53,157 nucleotides of DNA from Dehalococcoidia bacterium (GCA_030648205.1 JAUSIH010000109.1:1-53157), one strand, 5' to 3'. Shown: positions 40,187 through 49,120, counted from the first letter of the stretch. The notes: generated from the letters alone by a model not told the origin. A program made the numbers and translations.

Positions 40187-40549
40187 ATGCCAGTCGTCCG
40201 TATCTCCATCATGCGACCTGTGCCGGGCCGTCGGCAGGAGGTAGAGCGGCTCCTTCAGGAGCTGGAGGCGTGGGTCTCCCAGCAGCCGGGGTATCTCTTT
40301 GGCATCCAGATGAGCAGCTTTGACCACCAGGGAGAGGTCGGTCGGATCGCGGTGTACAACAGCCGTGAGGACGCCAACCGGATGGCGACCATGGACCATA
40401 CGGTGGCCATCCGCTCCCGGCTTCATGACGCTATCATGGCCGGCCACACGGAGTCCATGTTTGAGGTTACATCCGCGTCCAAGGCGCTGAATATACCGGG
40501 TGTCCCCGTCAGCCTGGCCAAAGCGAAGGCGGTCAACAAGAAGGGCTAG
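40187..40549 (+). CDS. Antibiotic-biosynthesis-monooxygenase (ABM) fold protein
   Basis: 120 residues from ATG 40187 (GGGAGGA upstream). PVVRISIMRPVPGRRQEVER and QQPGYLFGIQMSSFDHQGEV follow the dimeric ferredoxin-like ABM pattern: beta-strand, helix with E-x-x-L, then a G-Y/F-strand. Such small proteins act as cofactor-free oxygenases, haem-degrading enzymes or simply sensors; activity cannot be told. It follows the FrnE-like gene by 14 nt, so the two are probably co-transcribed. Its TAG shares CTAG with the stop of the convergent MocA-like gene. Confidence 0.7.
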   Translation: MPVVRISIMRPVPGRRQEVERLLQELEAWVSQQPGYLFGIQMSSFDHQGEVGRIAVYNSREDANRMATMDHTVAIRSRLHDAIMAGHTESMFEVTSASKALNIPGVPVSLAKAKAVNKKG

Positions 40550-41172
40550 GGCTGGTTCGGCGGACGGGCCTCTGGCCCGCCGTACTGTTCCATCGCGTCC
40601 TGGTACTCCTGGGGCGTATTGATGTCCAGGAGCACTTCCGGCGTTTCGAAGGGGACGAGCCGCAGCTCAGCCCGGTGCCGTTGCGTCACCTCACGGAGGC
40701 CCTGCTTCGCCTCCGTTATCGCCCGCATCTCGTCCAGCAGGCTGCGCGCGAAGATGGCCGGGTGTCCGCCGCGACCCTGATATTCCGGGGCCACGATGGC
40801 GGACGGGCGCTGCTCGAACTCCTCCACCAGCCGTCGCAGAATGTCCGCGCGACGTGGCTGGTCCACCGCCAGCACCATGATGCCAGCGCATGCGGGTGAC
40901 AGGCGCCGCAGCCCCGCCTTGATGGACGTCGTTCTGCCTTGGCGATAGTCGGGATTGACTACTACTGTGACCTCCGGTCCGTTCTGGACCTCGGGCAAGA
41001 GGCGGTCGGCATCGTGCCCCAGCACGACGATGATCTCACTGACGCCCGCCTGCAGAAGCTGGCGTATCTGGTACTGAAGCAGGAAGGTGCCCTTCCAGCG
41101 GAGCAAGGCCTTGGCGGCGCCCATGCGGCGGGACTCGCCGGCGGCCAGGAGCAGTGCGGCGACGGCGGCCAT
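40546..41172 (-). CDS. Molybdenum cofactor cytidylyltransferase-like protein (MocA family)
   Basis: 208 residues from ATG 41172. The nucleotidyltransferase start AALLLAAGESRRMG-x-x-K, then VNPDYRQGRTTSIKAGL, VLAVDQPR and GRGGHPAIF are MocA/MobA-like signatures; the R-x-x-S/T-I-K-A-G pattern fits MocA, which makes the cytosine dinucleotide form of the molybdenum cofactor. It is 7 nt downstream of an XdhC-family gene, the standard maturation pair for molybdenum hydroxylases of the xanthine dehydrogenase family. No such hydroxylase is in the window. Confidence 0.82.
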   Translation of the reverse strand: MAAVAALLLAAGESRRMGAAKALLRWKGTFLLQYQIRQLLQAGVSEIIVVLGHDADRLLPEVQNGPEVTVVVNPDYRQGRTTSIKAGLRRLSPACAGIMVLAVDQPRRADILRRLVEEFEQRPSAIVAPEYQGRGGHPAIFARSLLDEMRAITEAKQGLREVTQRHRAELRLVPFETPEVLLDINTPQEYQDAMEQYGGPEARPPNQP

Positions 41173-41179
41173 GTGAGGG

Positions 41180-42346
41180 CTAGGGCGCTGCGGATGGGAC
41201 TTGCGCGCCCGCATGGCTCAGCACATCCTCGTTGGACGTCGAGCCGTGGGACGCCAGTTCGGCGGCTTTCTGGAGCAACTTCTCAGGCAGCATCATCGGC
41301 TGGCCGCTGCCTCCGTAGCGCTCCATAAGCATCTCCGCGAGGATGCTCATGGCAATCTCGCGGGGCGTGCGCGCGCCGATGTGCAGGCCCACGGGGGCAT
41401 GGACATGCCGCAGCCGCTCCATCGAAATGCCCTCGCGCAGGAGGTGGCGGTAGATGAGCAGTACCTTGCGCTGGCTGCCCACCAGTCCGACGTAGCGTGC
41501 GGGGGAGAGCACCGCCGCGCGCAGGGCGTCGTCGTCGTGCTTGTGCCCGCGTGTCGCCACCACCACGTACATGCCCGGGGTGATGCGCACCTTCTGGAAG
41601 GCGCTGGCGTAATCGTCCACAACAAGGGCCACGGCGTTGGGGAAGCGCTCGCGGCTCGCGAACTGAGGCCGGTCGTCAATGATGATGAAGCGGAAGCCCA
41701 GCATCTGGCCCAGCTCGTAGAGCGCCAGGGCGATATGTCCGCCCCCGACGACAAGGACGGTGGGCGGAGACGTGAACGCCTCCACGAGCACGTGTGTGCC
41801 GTCTTGGGCTGTGACAATCTCTGATGTGCCCCGGTGCAGGTGGGCGCGCCCCGTGTCCGCGGCCATGTCGTCGAGCGTGGCGCTGCCCAGGCTGCCCGCG
41901 CGGACGCCGTTCTCGCGCACCAGCATGTACGCGCCCGGCGAGGGGCCAGAGACGGCGGTGGCCATCACGACGCTGCCACTGTCCTCGTAGGCGCCGACTA
42001 TCGCGCGGGCGACGGGTAGGAACTCAGGCCGGGCGGACGTCGGGTCAATAAAGATGTCCATGGAGCCGCCGCAGACCATGCCGGACTGCGCGGCCAGGTC
42101 GTCCGAAAGGTGGAACGTGCTCAGCTCAGGGCCGCCGCCTCGCTGCATCAGGTCGCGGCATCGCGCCCAGACCTCCGCTTCCACGCATCCCCCGCCCAGG
42201 GTGCCGACGATTGTGCCGTCAGGCCGCACCAGCAGCATGGCGCCGGGCTTCTGCGGCGTGGACCCGCGCGTGCGGACCACCCGCGCCAGGACGAAGGGTC
42301 GCCCCTGCTCCAGCAGGGCCACGGCCTCCTTGAACACCGCGTGCAT
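41180..42346 (-). CDS. XdhC/CoxI family molybdenum hydroxylase maturation factor
   Basis: 388 residues. N-terminal XdhC_CoxI domain with VRTRGSTPQKPGAMLLV and GTLGGGCVEAEV; C-terminal Rossmann domain with VLVVGGGHIALAL (NAD-type GGGH) and YVGLVGSQRK followed by HAPVGLHIGARTPREIAMSI. These proteins help insert the sulfurated (or selenium-containing) molybdenum cofactor. The Cys in GMVCGGSMD is conserved in the family. Paired with the MocA-like gene; 1 nt downstream of the kinase-like gene. Confidence 0.9.
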   Translation of the reverse strand: MHAVFKEAVALLEQGRPFVLARVVRTRGSTPQKPGAMLLVRPDGTIVGTLGGGCVEAEVWARCRDLMQRGGGPELSTFHLSDDLAAQSGMVCGGSMDIFIDPTSARPEFLPVARAIVGAYEDSGSVVMATAVSGPSPGAYMLVRENGVRAGSLGSATLDDMAADTGRAHLHRGTSEIVTAQDGTHVLVEAFTSPPTVLVVGGGHIALALYELGQMLGFRFIIIDDRPQFASRERFPNAVALVVDDYASAFQKVRITPGMYVVVATRGHKHDDDALRAAVLSPARYVGLVGSQRKVLLIYRHLLREGISMERLRHVHAPVGLHIGARTPREIAMSILAEMLMERYGGSGQPMMLPEKLLQKAAELASHGSTSNEDVLSHAGAQVPSAAP

Positions 42347-42347
42347 C

Positions 42348-43061
42348 TTACGTCTTCAACGTTTGCATCTTGCGCGCCGCTTCAACCACAAGGTTCGCAA
42401 GAAAGTCCAGCGGAAGCTGGGCTGTGTTGAAGACCATATGGTACAGCGAGGGGTCATTCGCGTCCACTTTGAAGTACTTGTGGAAGTAGGCGAGGCGGGC
42501 TGCTTCCGTGTCCCGCGCATGCTTCTCGGCGGTGGTGACGTCCATCTTCAGGCGTTCCATGGTCCTCTTGATCCGCTGCTCAATTGGGGCAACCGTGTCC
42601 ACATGGAGGGCACCCGGCCACCCCTGAAGCGCGACTACGCCGCCGCGACCCAGGATGACGGCGTTGCCGGTGCCGGCGATATCCCGCAGTACCGCTCGAT
42701 GCACCTCGATGAAGTGCTTGTCGTCCAGCTCCTGAGCCCGCGTGATGGTGGGCACTGATGCCTCTGGATAAGTGCGGGTCAGGAGAAGCTCAATGCCGGT
42801 GGGGCCGAGGAAGGGGTCGCCCGCGGCGCCCGCCGCCGCGGACTTTTCCAGGAAGTTCGTTAAGAAACGGACCACCCGGTCCCGTGCGCGGACGGGCACC
42901 GAGTGCTTCTCTTCGACGGCCTCGACAGTGGCCCCCAGGCGGTGCGCCGCCTGCTTGATGATGGCCTGATCGTAGTACTCAGCGCCCAGCGCGGTGGCCG
43001 CCATGAGGCCTATCTCTCGTCCGCCGCTGCCGATCTGCCCGTCAATAGTGATGATTGGCAT
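42348..43061 (-). CDS. Cytidylate kinase-like protein
   Basis: 237 residues. PIITIDGQIGSGGREIGLM carries the P-loop (G-Q-I-G-S-G-G-R-E) of the AAK6/cytidylate-kinase-like family, and VILGRGGVVALQ and R-D-T-E-A-A-R-L-A-Y-F follow the family pattern. It is likely a P-loop kinase acting on a nucleotide or a regulator, not housekeeping Cmk. I choose ATG 43061, which has GGAGGT at suitable distance, over the GTG at 43070. It probably leads the kinase-XdhC-MocA unit. Confidence 0.75.
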   Translation of the reverse strand: MPIITIDGQIGSGGREIGLMAATALGAEYYDQAIIKQAAHRLGATVEAVEEKHSVPVRARDRVVRFLTNFLEKSAAAGAAGDPFLGPTGIELLLTRTYPEASVPTITRAQELDDKHFIEVHRAVLRDIAGTGNAVILGRGGVVALQGWPGALHVDTVAPIEQRIKRTMERLKMDVTTAEKHARDTEAARLAYFHKYFKVDANDPSLYHMVFNTAQLPLDFLANLVVEAARKMQTLKT

Positions 43062-43179
43062 CTCAGTCACCTCCGTGGGGGGGACCCACCCGCTAGTTTA
43101 AGTTGGCCGCCTTGACCGTGTGCCTCCAGGCTACGACAGGGTTGCGCGGGAAAGGTAAGTGGTCTAGGAGCGGTAGTAC

Positions 43180-43626
43180 CTAGTGCGCCACGCGCGTCCG
43201 CTCCATTTCCTGGACCTTCCGGATGTTCTCGGCCTCAGTCGGGTCAGGGTTTGCCGTGAACCAGGCGTCCAGTATCTCCTTGGCCACCGCCTCGGAGGTG
43301 TGCCGGAGGCTCATGCAGAGGATGTTGGCGTCGTTCCAACGCCGGGCGCCGGACGCCGTCACGGCGTCCCCGCACAGGGCGGCTCGAATGCCCGTGATCT
43401 TGTTTGCGGCGATGCTGACGCCCGTTCCCGTCCAGCAGAAGAGGACACCCTGGTCGCATTGGCCCTGGGCGACTGCCTCGCCGACGTGGCGCGCCACGTC
43501 AGGCCACTGGGGGTTCACGCCAGCGAGCGCCCCGAAGAGCAGCACCTGATGGCCGCGGCGCCGTAGCTCGGCCACGACGGCCTCGGCAAGAGGGGTGCAC
43601 TCATCGCTACCAACTGCGAGCCGCAT
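43180..43626 (-). CDS. RpiB/LacA/LacB family sugar-phosphate isomerase-like protein
   Basis: 148 residues from ATG 43626 (GCGGGAG upstream). The family core WTGTGVSIAANKITGIRAAL (residues ~65-84), preceded by a Cys as in RpiB, and ARRWNDANILCMSLR are clear. The start RLAVGSDECTPLAEAVV deviates from the usual G-S-D-H-A-G, the His being replaced. Ribose-5-phosphate isomerase activity is the default guess, but the altered first motif means another substrate is possible. Confidence 0.82.
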   Translation of the reverse strand: MRLAVGSDECTPLAEAVVAELRRRGHQVLLFGALAGVNPQWPDVARHVGEAVAQGQCDQGVLFCWTGTGVSIAANKITGIRAALCGDAVTASGARRWNDANILCMSLRHTSEAVAKEILDAWFTANPDPTEAENIRKVQEMERTRVAH

Positions 43627-43679
43627 ACTCCCGCCATCCAAGAGATTATGTTAATGTTAGCGGAAGGCGATAGGGCTGT

Positions 43680-44606
43680 CTAGCTGGCCCGCGGATGGGC
43701 CTTATCGTATTCGCCGCGGACGAAGTCGGTGGTAAGTTGAGTATAGACTTGAGTCGTCGAGATGTTGGCGTGGCCCAGAAGCTCCTGTACTTCCCGAAGG
43801 TTTGACCCACCCTGGAGCATGTGCGTCGCAAAGCTGTGACGCAGCGTGTGCGGGGTGACGTCCCCCTGAATGTTGGCAGCCTTGGCGTAGTTCTTCAGGA
43901 TAAGCCAAAAGCCCTGGCGTGTCAGCCTGTCACCTCGGCGGTTGAGGAAAAGGGCCTGCTCGTTGGCGTCCTGCCTCAACAGGTCGGGCCGCGCATCTTC
44001 AACGTAGTGCTTCAGCACGTCCACCGCCTGGTCGTGGATGGGGATGATGCGCTCCTTGCGTCCTTTGCCCAGGCAGCGCACCTGCCCCTGTCCGCTTTGG
44101 GTGGCTACGTCCGGCAGGTTCAGCGAGACGAGCTCGGAGACCCGCATCCCTGAGGCGTACAGGAGTTCGAGCATGGCCTGGTCCCGTTTCGCTTCCGGGG
44201 TGTTGCGCTTGGCGGGCTGCTGCAGCAGGAGCGCGACCGCCTCAGGGGAGATGGGCTTGGGCAGTGAGCGGCCCACCTTGGGCGCACTGAGTTCTTCCGT
44301 GGGGTCAGCCTTGACGATTCCCTCCTCCAGCAGGAAGGCGAAGAACGACTTGACCGCGGCCACTTTGCGCGCGACCGTCGTCGGCGCGTAGCCCCGTTCG
44401 TTGCGCAGATGGATGATGTATTCGGACAGGGTGGCGCGGTCCACGGCCTCCCATCTCACGGCGCCGTCCGTGGAGTTCTTGTGGGCGGCCATGAAGTCGG
44501 CAAGCTGAGTCAGGTCATTCTGGTAGGCGGCTGTGGTGTTGCCGGAGAAGTCCTTTTCGACCATGAGGTGATCGAGGAATGCGTCAACGCGCTCTCTCAT
44601 TGTCAT
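43680..44606 (-). CDS. Tyrosine recombinase, XerC/XerD type
   Basis: 308 residues with the SAM-like N-terminal domain (DHLMVEKDFSGNTTAAYQND) and the catalytic domain bearing all six residues: Arg in ASGMRVSELVSL, Lys in GKGRKERIIPI, His and Arg in HTLRHSFATHML, His in LGHANISTTQVY and the Tyr nucleophile of VYTQL. Size and sequence fit chromosomal dimer-resolving Xer proteins. No cognate attachment site or integrated element is visible beside it, so a housekeeping role is more likely than a phage integrase. Confidence 0.88.
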   Translation of the reverse strand: MTMRERVDAFLDHLMVEKDFSGNTTAAYQNDLTQLADFMAAHKNSTDGAVRWEAVDRATLSEYIIHLRNERGYAPTTVARKVAAVKSFFAFLLEEGIVKADPTEELSAPKVGRSLPKPISPEAVALLLQQPAKRNTPEAKRDQAMLELLYASGMRVSELVSLNLPDVATQSGQGQVRCLGKGRKERIIPIHDQAVDVLKHYVEDARPDLLRQDANEQALFLNRRGDRLTRQGFWLILKNYAKAANIQGDVTPHTLRHSFATHMLQGGSNLREVQELLGHANISTTQVYTQLTTDFVRGEYDKAHPRAS

Positions 44607-44748
44607 AGTACATCAACCTCGCGGGCCCAAGGCCAGCTTTACAGAACGTTAGTGGTTAACTGGCCCTATTCTACCACACGATTTCTTTTCGTCCAGTAGG
44701 CCGCGGGGTACTTTTGTACTCTATTTTGTCGGTGGCCACGTCTGTTTC

Positions 44749-44778
44749 TTGACGCTAGCTACGCGTGGTAGTTACAAT
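44749..44778 (+). promoter_or_regulatory. Promoter of the ccdA-tlpA operon
   Basis: TTGACG (44749-44754) and TACAAT (44773-44778) separated by 18 bp. It places the transcript start near 44785 and rules out coding starts upstream. The stretch 44607-44748 also contains GGCCAG/CTGGCC (about 44631-44665) as a loose inverted repeat and nothing else I recognise. Confidence 0.55.
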
Positions 44779-44874
44779 AAATGTCTGGAACCTTCGCGGC
44801 GCGCATCAAAAAAGCAGAGCGTGTCTCCAGGAATGCGCGCTGGCGAGCGGACCAGGCGGCAGAGGCAGAGGCCC

Positions 44875-45600
44875 GTGGACACTCAAAGCATAACCCTTCT
44901 CATAGCTTTTGGGGCGGGAGTCCTGTCCTTCCTCTCGCCGTGCAGCCTCCCGCTGGTGCCCGTGTACCTGGCGCACTTGGCGGGCGTCGGCGCCTCCGCG
45001 GACGCTGCTCAGGGCCGCCAGAAGGTGGCCTTCTTCCATTCACTGGCGTTCGTCCTTGGCTTCTCTGTTCTGTTCGTCTCGCTGGGAGCGTCCATAGGGT
45101 TGCTGGGTTCCGTGCTCTCGTCCTACATGCCGCTGCTTCGGCGGGTTGCCGGCGTACTGCTGGTGGTGCTGGGCCTTCATGTTATGGGAGTGTTCCGCAT
45201 CCCTTTTCTCTACTATGACAAGCGATTCTCTTATGTGGGAAGCTCCCGGCCCAGCTATTGGCGCTCGCTTATGATCGGTGGCGCGTTCGCCGCGGGCTGG
45301 ACGCCCTGCGTAGGCCCCATTCTGGCGGGCATCTTCACGCTGGCCTGGACCACCCAGACGGCGGCCCAGGGGGCGCTGCTGCTGGCCGTTTACTCCGCGG
45401 GCCTCGGTCTGCCTTTTCTGCTTGCGGGGCTGGGCGTAAGCCGGCTGATGGGGTTCTTCCGCAAGATGAACCGCTATCTGCGCCCCGTGGAGATTGTGAG
45501 CGGCGCGCTGGTGGTGGGCGTTGGCGTCCTGGTCTTCTTCAACGCGTTAGTCTTCCTGAACCAGTATTTTGATTTCTTTGGCCTGGGCAGCGGCATCTAA
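44875..45600 (+). CDS. ccdA: CcdA/DsbD-like membrane thiol-electron transporter
   Basis: 241 residues from GTG 44875 (AGAGG upstream), the start being chosen because sequence before it is non-homologous and close to the promoter. Six hydrophobic segments; GVLSFLSPCSLPLVPVY and AFAAGWTPCVGPILAGI place the two transport cysteines in helices 1 and 4, the CcdA hallmarks. It carries electrons from cytoplasmic thioredoxin across the membrane, here probably to the TlpA-like lipoprotein directly downstream, for keeping apocytochrome c haem-binding cysteines reduced. This fits the ccm operon at 21317-27099. Confidence 0.9.
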   Translation: MDTQSITLLIAFGAGVLSFLSPCSLPLVPVYLAHLAGVGASADAAQGRQKVAFFHSLAFVLGFSVLFVSLGASIGLLGSVLSSYMPLLRRVAGVLLVVLGLHVMGVFRIPFLYYDKRFSYVGSSRPSYWRSLMIGGAFAAGWTPCVGPILAGIFTLAWTTQTAAQGALLLAVYSAGLGLPFLLAGLGVSRLMGFFRKMNRYLRPVEIVSGALVVGVGVLVFFNALVFLNQYFDFFGLGSGI

Positions 45601-45610
45601 GGAGAAGTTC

Positions 45611-46162
45611 ATGCGGATCCACCGAATCCACTCTCTGTTCGCGGTCATTGCGATAGCAAGTCTGCTTGTCGCGAGCTGTGTCCCCGCTGAGGGAGCAGCC
45701 GGAGAGGCAGGCTCTCTGCCGGAGGCGCCAAAGGTGGGCTTTCTAGCGCCGGACTTTTTGTTGCAGAGCCTGGACGGGCGGACCGTGCGGATGAGCGACT
45801 ATCGGGGCAGCAAGCCCGTGCTGCTGAACTTCTGGGCGACCTGGTGCGGGCCGTGTCAGATTGAGATGCCGCACATGCAAAAAGCCTGGCAGACCGTGGG
45901 CGGGCGGGACAAGGTGGAGATGCTGATGGTGGACGTAGGCGAAACGCCGGAGAAGGCTAAGGGGTTTCTGTCCAGATACGGGTACACGTTTACCGCAGTG
46001 GTGGACGGTGATCAGAGCGTCAGCGGCGGCAAGTATAACGTGTTCGGCCTGCCCACCACTTTCCTCATTGACAGGAAGGGCGTCATTCGCTCCATGAAGA
46101 TAGGCCCCTTTGTCTCCGAGGAGGACGTGGTGGCGCAGCTTCAGGCGATCATCAACTTCTAG
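45611..46162 (+). CDS. TlpA/ResA-like thioredoxin lipoprotein
   Basis: 183 residues. The lipobox LVASC (Cys ~19) predicts an outward-facing lipoprotein; then APDFLLQSLDGRTVRMSDY and the active site FWATWCGPCQIEMPH (CxxC at ~80-83), with cis-Pro in FGLPTTFLID. It should reduce apocytochrome c thiols outside the membrane using electrons from CcdA. ATG 45611 follows AAGGAGAAG. Its stop shares CTAG with the convergent recJ stop. Confidence 0.92.
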   Translation: MRIHRIHSLFAVIAIASLLVASCVPAEGAAGEAGSLPEAPKVGFLAPDFLLQSLDGRTVRMSDYRGSKPVLLNFWATWCGPCQIEMPHMQKAWQTVGGRDKVEMLMVDVGETPEKAKGFLSRYGYTFTAVVDGDQSVSGGKYNVFGLPTTFLIDRKGVIRSMKIGPFVSEEDVVAQLQAIINF

Positions 46163-47856
46163 CGCCCCGGACCCGCGAGGGCCACGTCCAGCACCTTCAG
46201 CTTGAGCGTCGTTTCGCCGTTCCATGTGTCCAGAAGCAGGGTGTAGGCCGCGTCCACGCAATCGCCGGAGCGCACCGAGATGTCTCCCAGACCGAAGGCG
46301 ATTCCGCTCCAGATAGCGCCGTTGTGCCTGAGCGACATGCTCAGGTGTTTGCCGCCATTGCCCACGGGCCTGCATGCGGCGACCCGTGCGCCCCGAGCTA
46401 CGAACGTTGGCTGAGGGTTGCCGACGCCAAACGGCGCCATGCGCTGAATGTCCACCCAGGGCGGGCCGACCAGGGCCGACGGCCCCGCCTCGGCGTCAAC
46501 GTCCAGAACGGGACGCAGGTCCACGCCCGCGAGTTGCCGCGCCGCGATGTCCACCAGACGCTCTCTCAATGTCCCCAGCTTGGCGCTTTCGATGGTGAAG
46601 CCCGCTGCCTGAGCGTGGCCGCCAAACTGCACGAACAAGTCCTTGCACTCCGTGAGCGCCGCAACGATATTGAACTCGGGGATGCTGCGGCAGCTCCCAC
46701 GGCTTAGTTGGTCGCCCGCCGACACCACGACCGCGGGACGCCCGTACCCGTCCACCAGGCGGCTGGCCACAAGCCCGACGATACCCGGCGGAAACTCGGC
46801 GCCCTGCACCATGAGGAGCGGCGCCAGCCCCCGTTGGGCCACCTGCTCCTCCGCGCGGGCCGCCAGCTCTTCGGTGAGGCGCTTGCGCTCGCCGTTGAGC
46901 ATGTCCAGCTCCGCGGCGATCTGCCGTGCCTCGTCCGCCGAGGGCGTGACAAGCAGGCGATAGCTTGCGCTGGCGTGGTCCATGCGGCTCGCCGCGTTGA
47001 TGCGCGGGGCGAGGGCGTAGCTCACGGTCTGCACATCAACGGCGCCAGGCTTGACGCCGCTTTGCGCCAGCAACGCGCGCAGGCCGGGCTTTTGCGTCTG
47101 GTTCAGTTCGGCAAGCCCGCGCGTCACCAGGTAGCGGTTCTCGCGGAGGAGTGGCGATAGGTCAGCGATAGTCCCGACCGCGACCAGGTCCAACAGGTCT
47201 TCGCGCTCCGGTTGTCCCGCCGCCTGGTAGAGCGCCTGGGCGACCTTGTAGGAGACCCCGACACTCGCCAGGTCCGACGGCGGATACCGGGAGTCGGTCC
47301 GGCGCGGGTTGACGACGGCCAAGGCGGGCGGCAGGCTCGGCGGCACGGTGTGGTGGTCGGTGATGATGACGTCCATGCCCATGCTTACCGCCTGCGCCAC
47401 CTCGGCGACATTGCTGACGCCGCAGTCCGTTGTGACCACTAGACGGCAACCGGCCCGCCGCAGCGTCTCCAGCGCGGCCACGTTCAGGCCGTGGCCCTCG
47501 CTCACGCGGTCGGGGATGTAGGGCACGATGCGCCCGCCGAGGCCCTCCAGCGCCAGGGCGAGCACGGCGGCGGACGTGACGCCGTCGCAGTCGAAGTCGC
47601 CGAACACGCCGATGGCTTCGCCGGAGCGCGTCGCCTTCAGCAGGCGTGCGACCGCGAGGTCAATGTCCGGCAGGAGCGACGGGTCGGCTTGAAGCTCTGG
47701 CCCGGGCGCCAGGAAAGCATCCGCCTCGGCCCTGCCGCGCATGCCTCGATTGTGGAGCAGCCGGACGAGGACGGGCGAGAGTCCCGCCAGGGCGGCCCTC
47801 TCGTTGGGCGGGACGGGAGGCGGGACGCGCCAGCGGTACTTCATCGCGTGGCCCAT
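46159..47856 (-). CDS. recJ: RecJ single-strand-specific exonuclease
   Basis: 565 residues, standard RecJ size. DHH motifs in order: IGVFGDFDCDGVTSAAVLAL (motif I, metal-binding Asp residues), TTDCGVSN, ITDHHTVP (DHH) and VNPRR; the DHHA1 domain includes QFGGHAQAAGFTI. It is a 5'-3' exonuclease for recombination and mismatch repair. Start at ATG 47856 or 47844; neither has a clear ribosome site. It is 4 nt downstream of the threonine deaminase gene. Confidence 0.92.
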   Translation of the reverse strand: MGHAMKYRWRVPPPVPPNERAALAGLSPVLVRLLHNRGMRGRAEADAFLAPGPELQADPSLLPDIDLAVARLLKATRSGEAIGVFGDFDCDGVTSAAVLALALEGLGGRIVPYIPDRVSEGHGLNVAALETLRRAGCRLVVTTDCGVSNVAEVAQAVSMGMDVIITDHHTVPPSLPPALAVVNPRRTDSRYPPSDLASVGVSYKVAQALYQAAGQPEREDLLDLVAVGTIADLSPLLRENRYLVTRGLAELNQTQKPGLRALLAQSGVKPGAVDVQTVSYALAPRINAASRMDHASASYRLLVTPSADEARQIAAELDMLNGERKRLTEELAARAEEQVAQRGLAPLLMVQGAEFPPGIVGLVASRLVDGYGRPAVVVSAGDQLSRGSCRSIPEFNIVAALTECKDLFVQFGGHAQAAGFTIESAKLGTLRERLVDIAARQLAGVDLRPVLDVDAEAGPSALVGPPWVDIQRMAPFGVGNPQPTFVARGARVAACRPVGNGGKHLSMSLRHNGAIWSGIAFGLGDISVRSGDCVDAAYTLLLDTWNGETTLKLKVLDVALAGPGR

Positions 47857-47860
47857 GCGC

Positions 47861-49120
47861 TTACGTAATCCCTTGCCGCGCCTGGAATGCGCGCACAGGC
47901 ACAGCGGAGTCCGGCAGCCCGGCGACGGCCTCGTAGCCCGACGCCGTCAGTCGCTCCAGCACCTGCTGGATGTGGTCCGGGCCGCGTGTCTCCACGGAGA
48001 CCTGCACCTCCACCTGATCGATGGCAAGGTGGAGTCCGCGCCGGAGGTGGCTTACGTCCTGCACGTTTCCCTCCGCCACGGCGATGGCGTTCAGCAGGCG
48101 GGCAAGTTGCCCTGGCCTGTCGAGCAAGACCACGTGCAGCATGAGATAGCGCCCCGCGTGGGCCAGGCCGTGCTCCACCACTCGGTCAATGACCGTGGGG
48201 TCTATGTTGCCGCCTGAGAGGACGGCGACCGCCTTCTGACGCCCGCCTCCCGCCTTGCCCGCCAGTAGCGCGGCTAACGCCACGGCGCCTGCCCCTTCCA
48301 CTACTTGCTTGCAGCGCTCCAGCAGCAGGAGAATGGCCCGGGTGATATCCTCCTCGTCCACAGTCACTACGTCGTCCACGTATTGCCGGATTAGCTCCAG
48401 GGGGAGCTGTCCGGGACGGCCCACGGCGATTCCGTCCGCGACGGTGGGCCTGGGCCTGACAGCCACCCTCCGGCCTTTGCGGAGCGACTCGACGCAGGCG
48501 GGGGCAGCGGCCGCCTGGACGCCGACCACGCGCACCCGCGGCGCCATTGCCTTCACCGCGACCGCTATGCCTGCAATGAGGCCGCCGCCACCCACGGGCA
48601 CGACGATAGTCCCTACGTCGGGGGCGTCCTCCAGTATTTCCAGCCCAATCGTGCCCTGCCCGGCGATGACCTGCGCGTCGTCGAAGGGGTGCACCAGGAC
48701 CAGGCGTCGTTCGTCGGCGAGCGTCTTCGCGCGGCGCTGCGCATCGTCGTAGCTGTCCCCGGCCAGCTCCATCTGCGCGCCGTAGCCGCGGGTGGCCTCC
48801 ACTTTGGCGAGCGAGGCGCGCCGGGGCATGACGATGACGCAGGGTATGCCCATGCGACTGGCTGCGAGGGCGACCCCCTGGGCATGGTTCCCCGCGCTGG
48901 CCGCGATAACTCCGCGCCTGCGCTCGGCGGGCGAGAGCTGCGCGATGCGGTTGGCCGCGCCGCGGAGCTTGAAGGAGCCGGTGCGCTGAAGGTTCTCCGC
49001 CTTGAGCAGGACAGCAGCGCCCGCCATGACGCTGAGAGTCGCGGACGTGAGCAGGGGAGTGTGGTGGACCAGGCTCGATATGCGCTGGCGGGCCTGCTCA
49101 ATGTCGCTGCGAGTGACCAT
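47861..49120 (-). CDS. ilvA: Threonine ammonia-lyase (biosynthetic/catabolic type with ACT domain)
   Basis: 419 residues from ATG 49120. The PLP lysine is in AENLQRTGSFKLRGA (residues ~50-64), the phosphate loop in VPVGGGGLIAGI, and a C-terminal ~80-residue ACT-like domain follows (YLMLHVVLLDRPGQLARLLN). It deaminates threonine to 2-oxobutyrate for isoleucine synthesis, or acts in catabolism. One ACT domain resembles the TdcB-like class; allostery by amino acids is likely. Confidence 0.88.
   Translation of the reverse strand: MVTRSDIEQARQRISSLVHHTPLLTSATLSVMAGAAVLLKAENLQRTGSFKLRGAANRIAQLSPAERRRGVIAASAGNHAQGVALAASRMGIPCVIVMPRRASLAKVEATRGYGAQMELAGDSYDDAQRRAKTLADERRLVLVHPFDDAQVIAGQGTIGLEILEDAPDVGTIVVPVGGGGLIAGIAVAVKAMAPRVRVVGVQAAAAPACVESLRKGRRVAVRPRPTVADGIAVGRPGQLPLELIRQYVDDVVTVDEEDITRAILLLLERCKQVVEGAGAVALAALLAGKAGGGRQKAVAVLSGGNIDPTVIDRVVEHGLAHAGRYLMLHVVLLDRPGQLARLLNAIAVAEGNVQDVSHLRRGLHLAIDQVEVQVSVETRGPDHIQQVLERLTASGYEAVAGLPDSAVPVRAFQARQGIT

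Noticed and set aside
43680-44606. Integrase marking a prophage or integrative element
   Set aside because: No attachment-site repeats, phage genes or tRNA target nearby; the sequence fits housekeeping XerC/D.
44749-44874. Upstream extension of the ccdA coding region
   Set aside because: It would begin inside the -35 box and adds Arg/Gln-rich sequence unlike CcdA; GTG 44875 is the better start.
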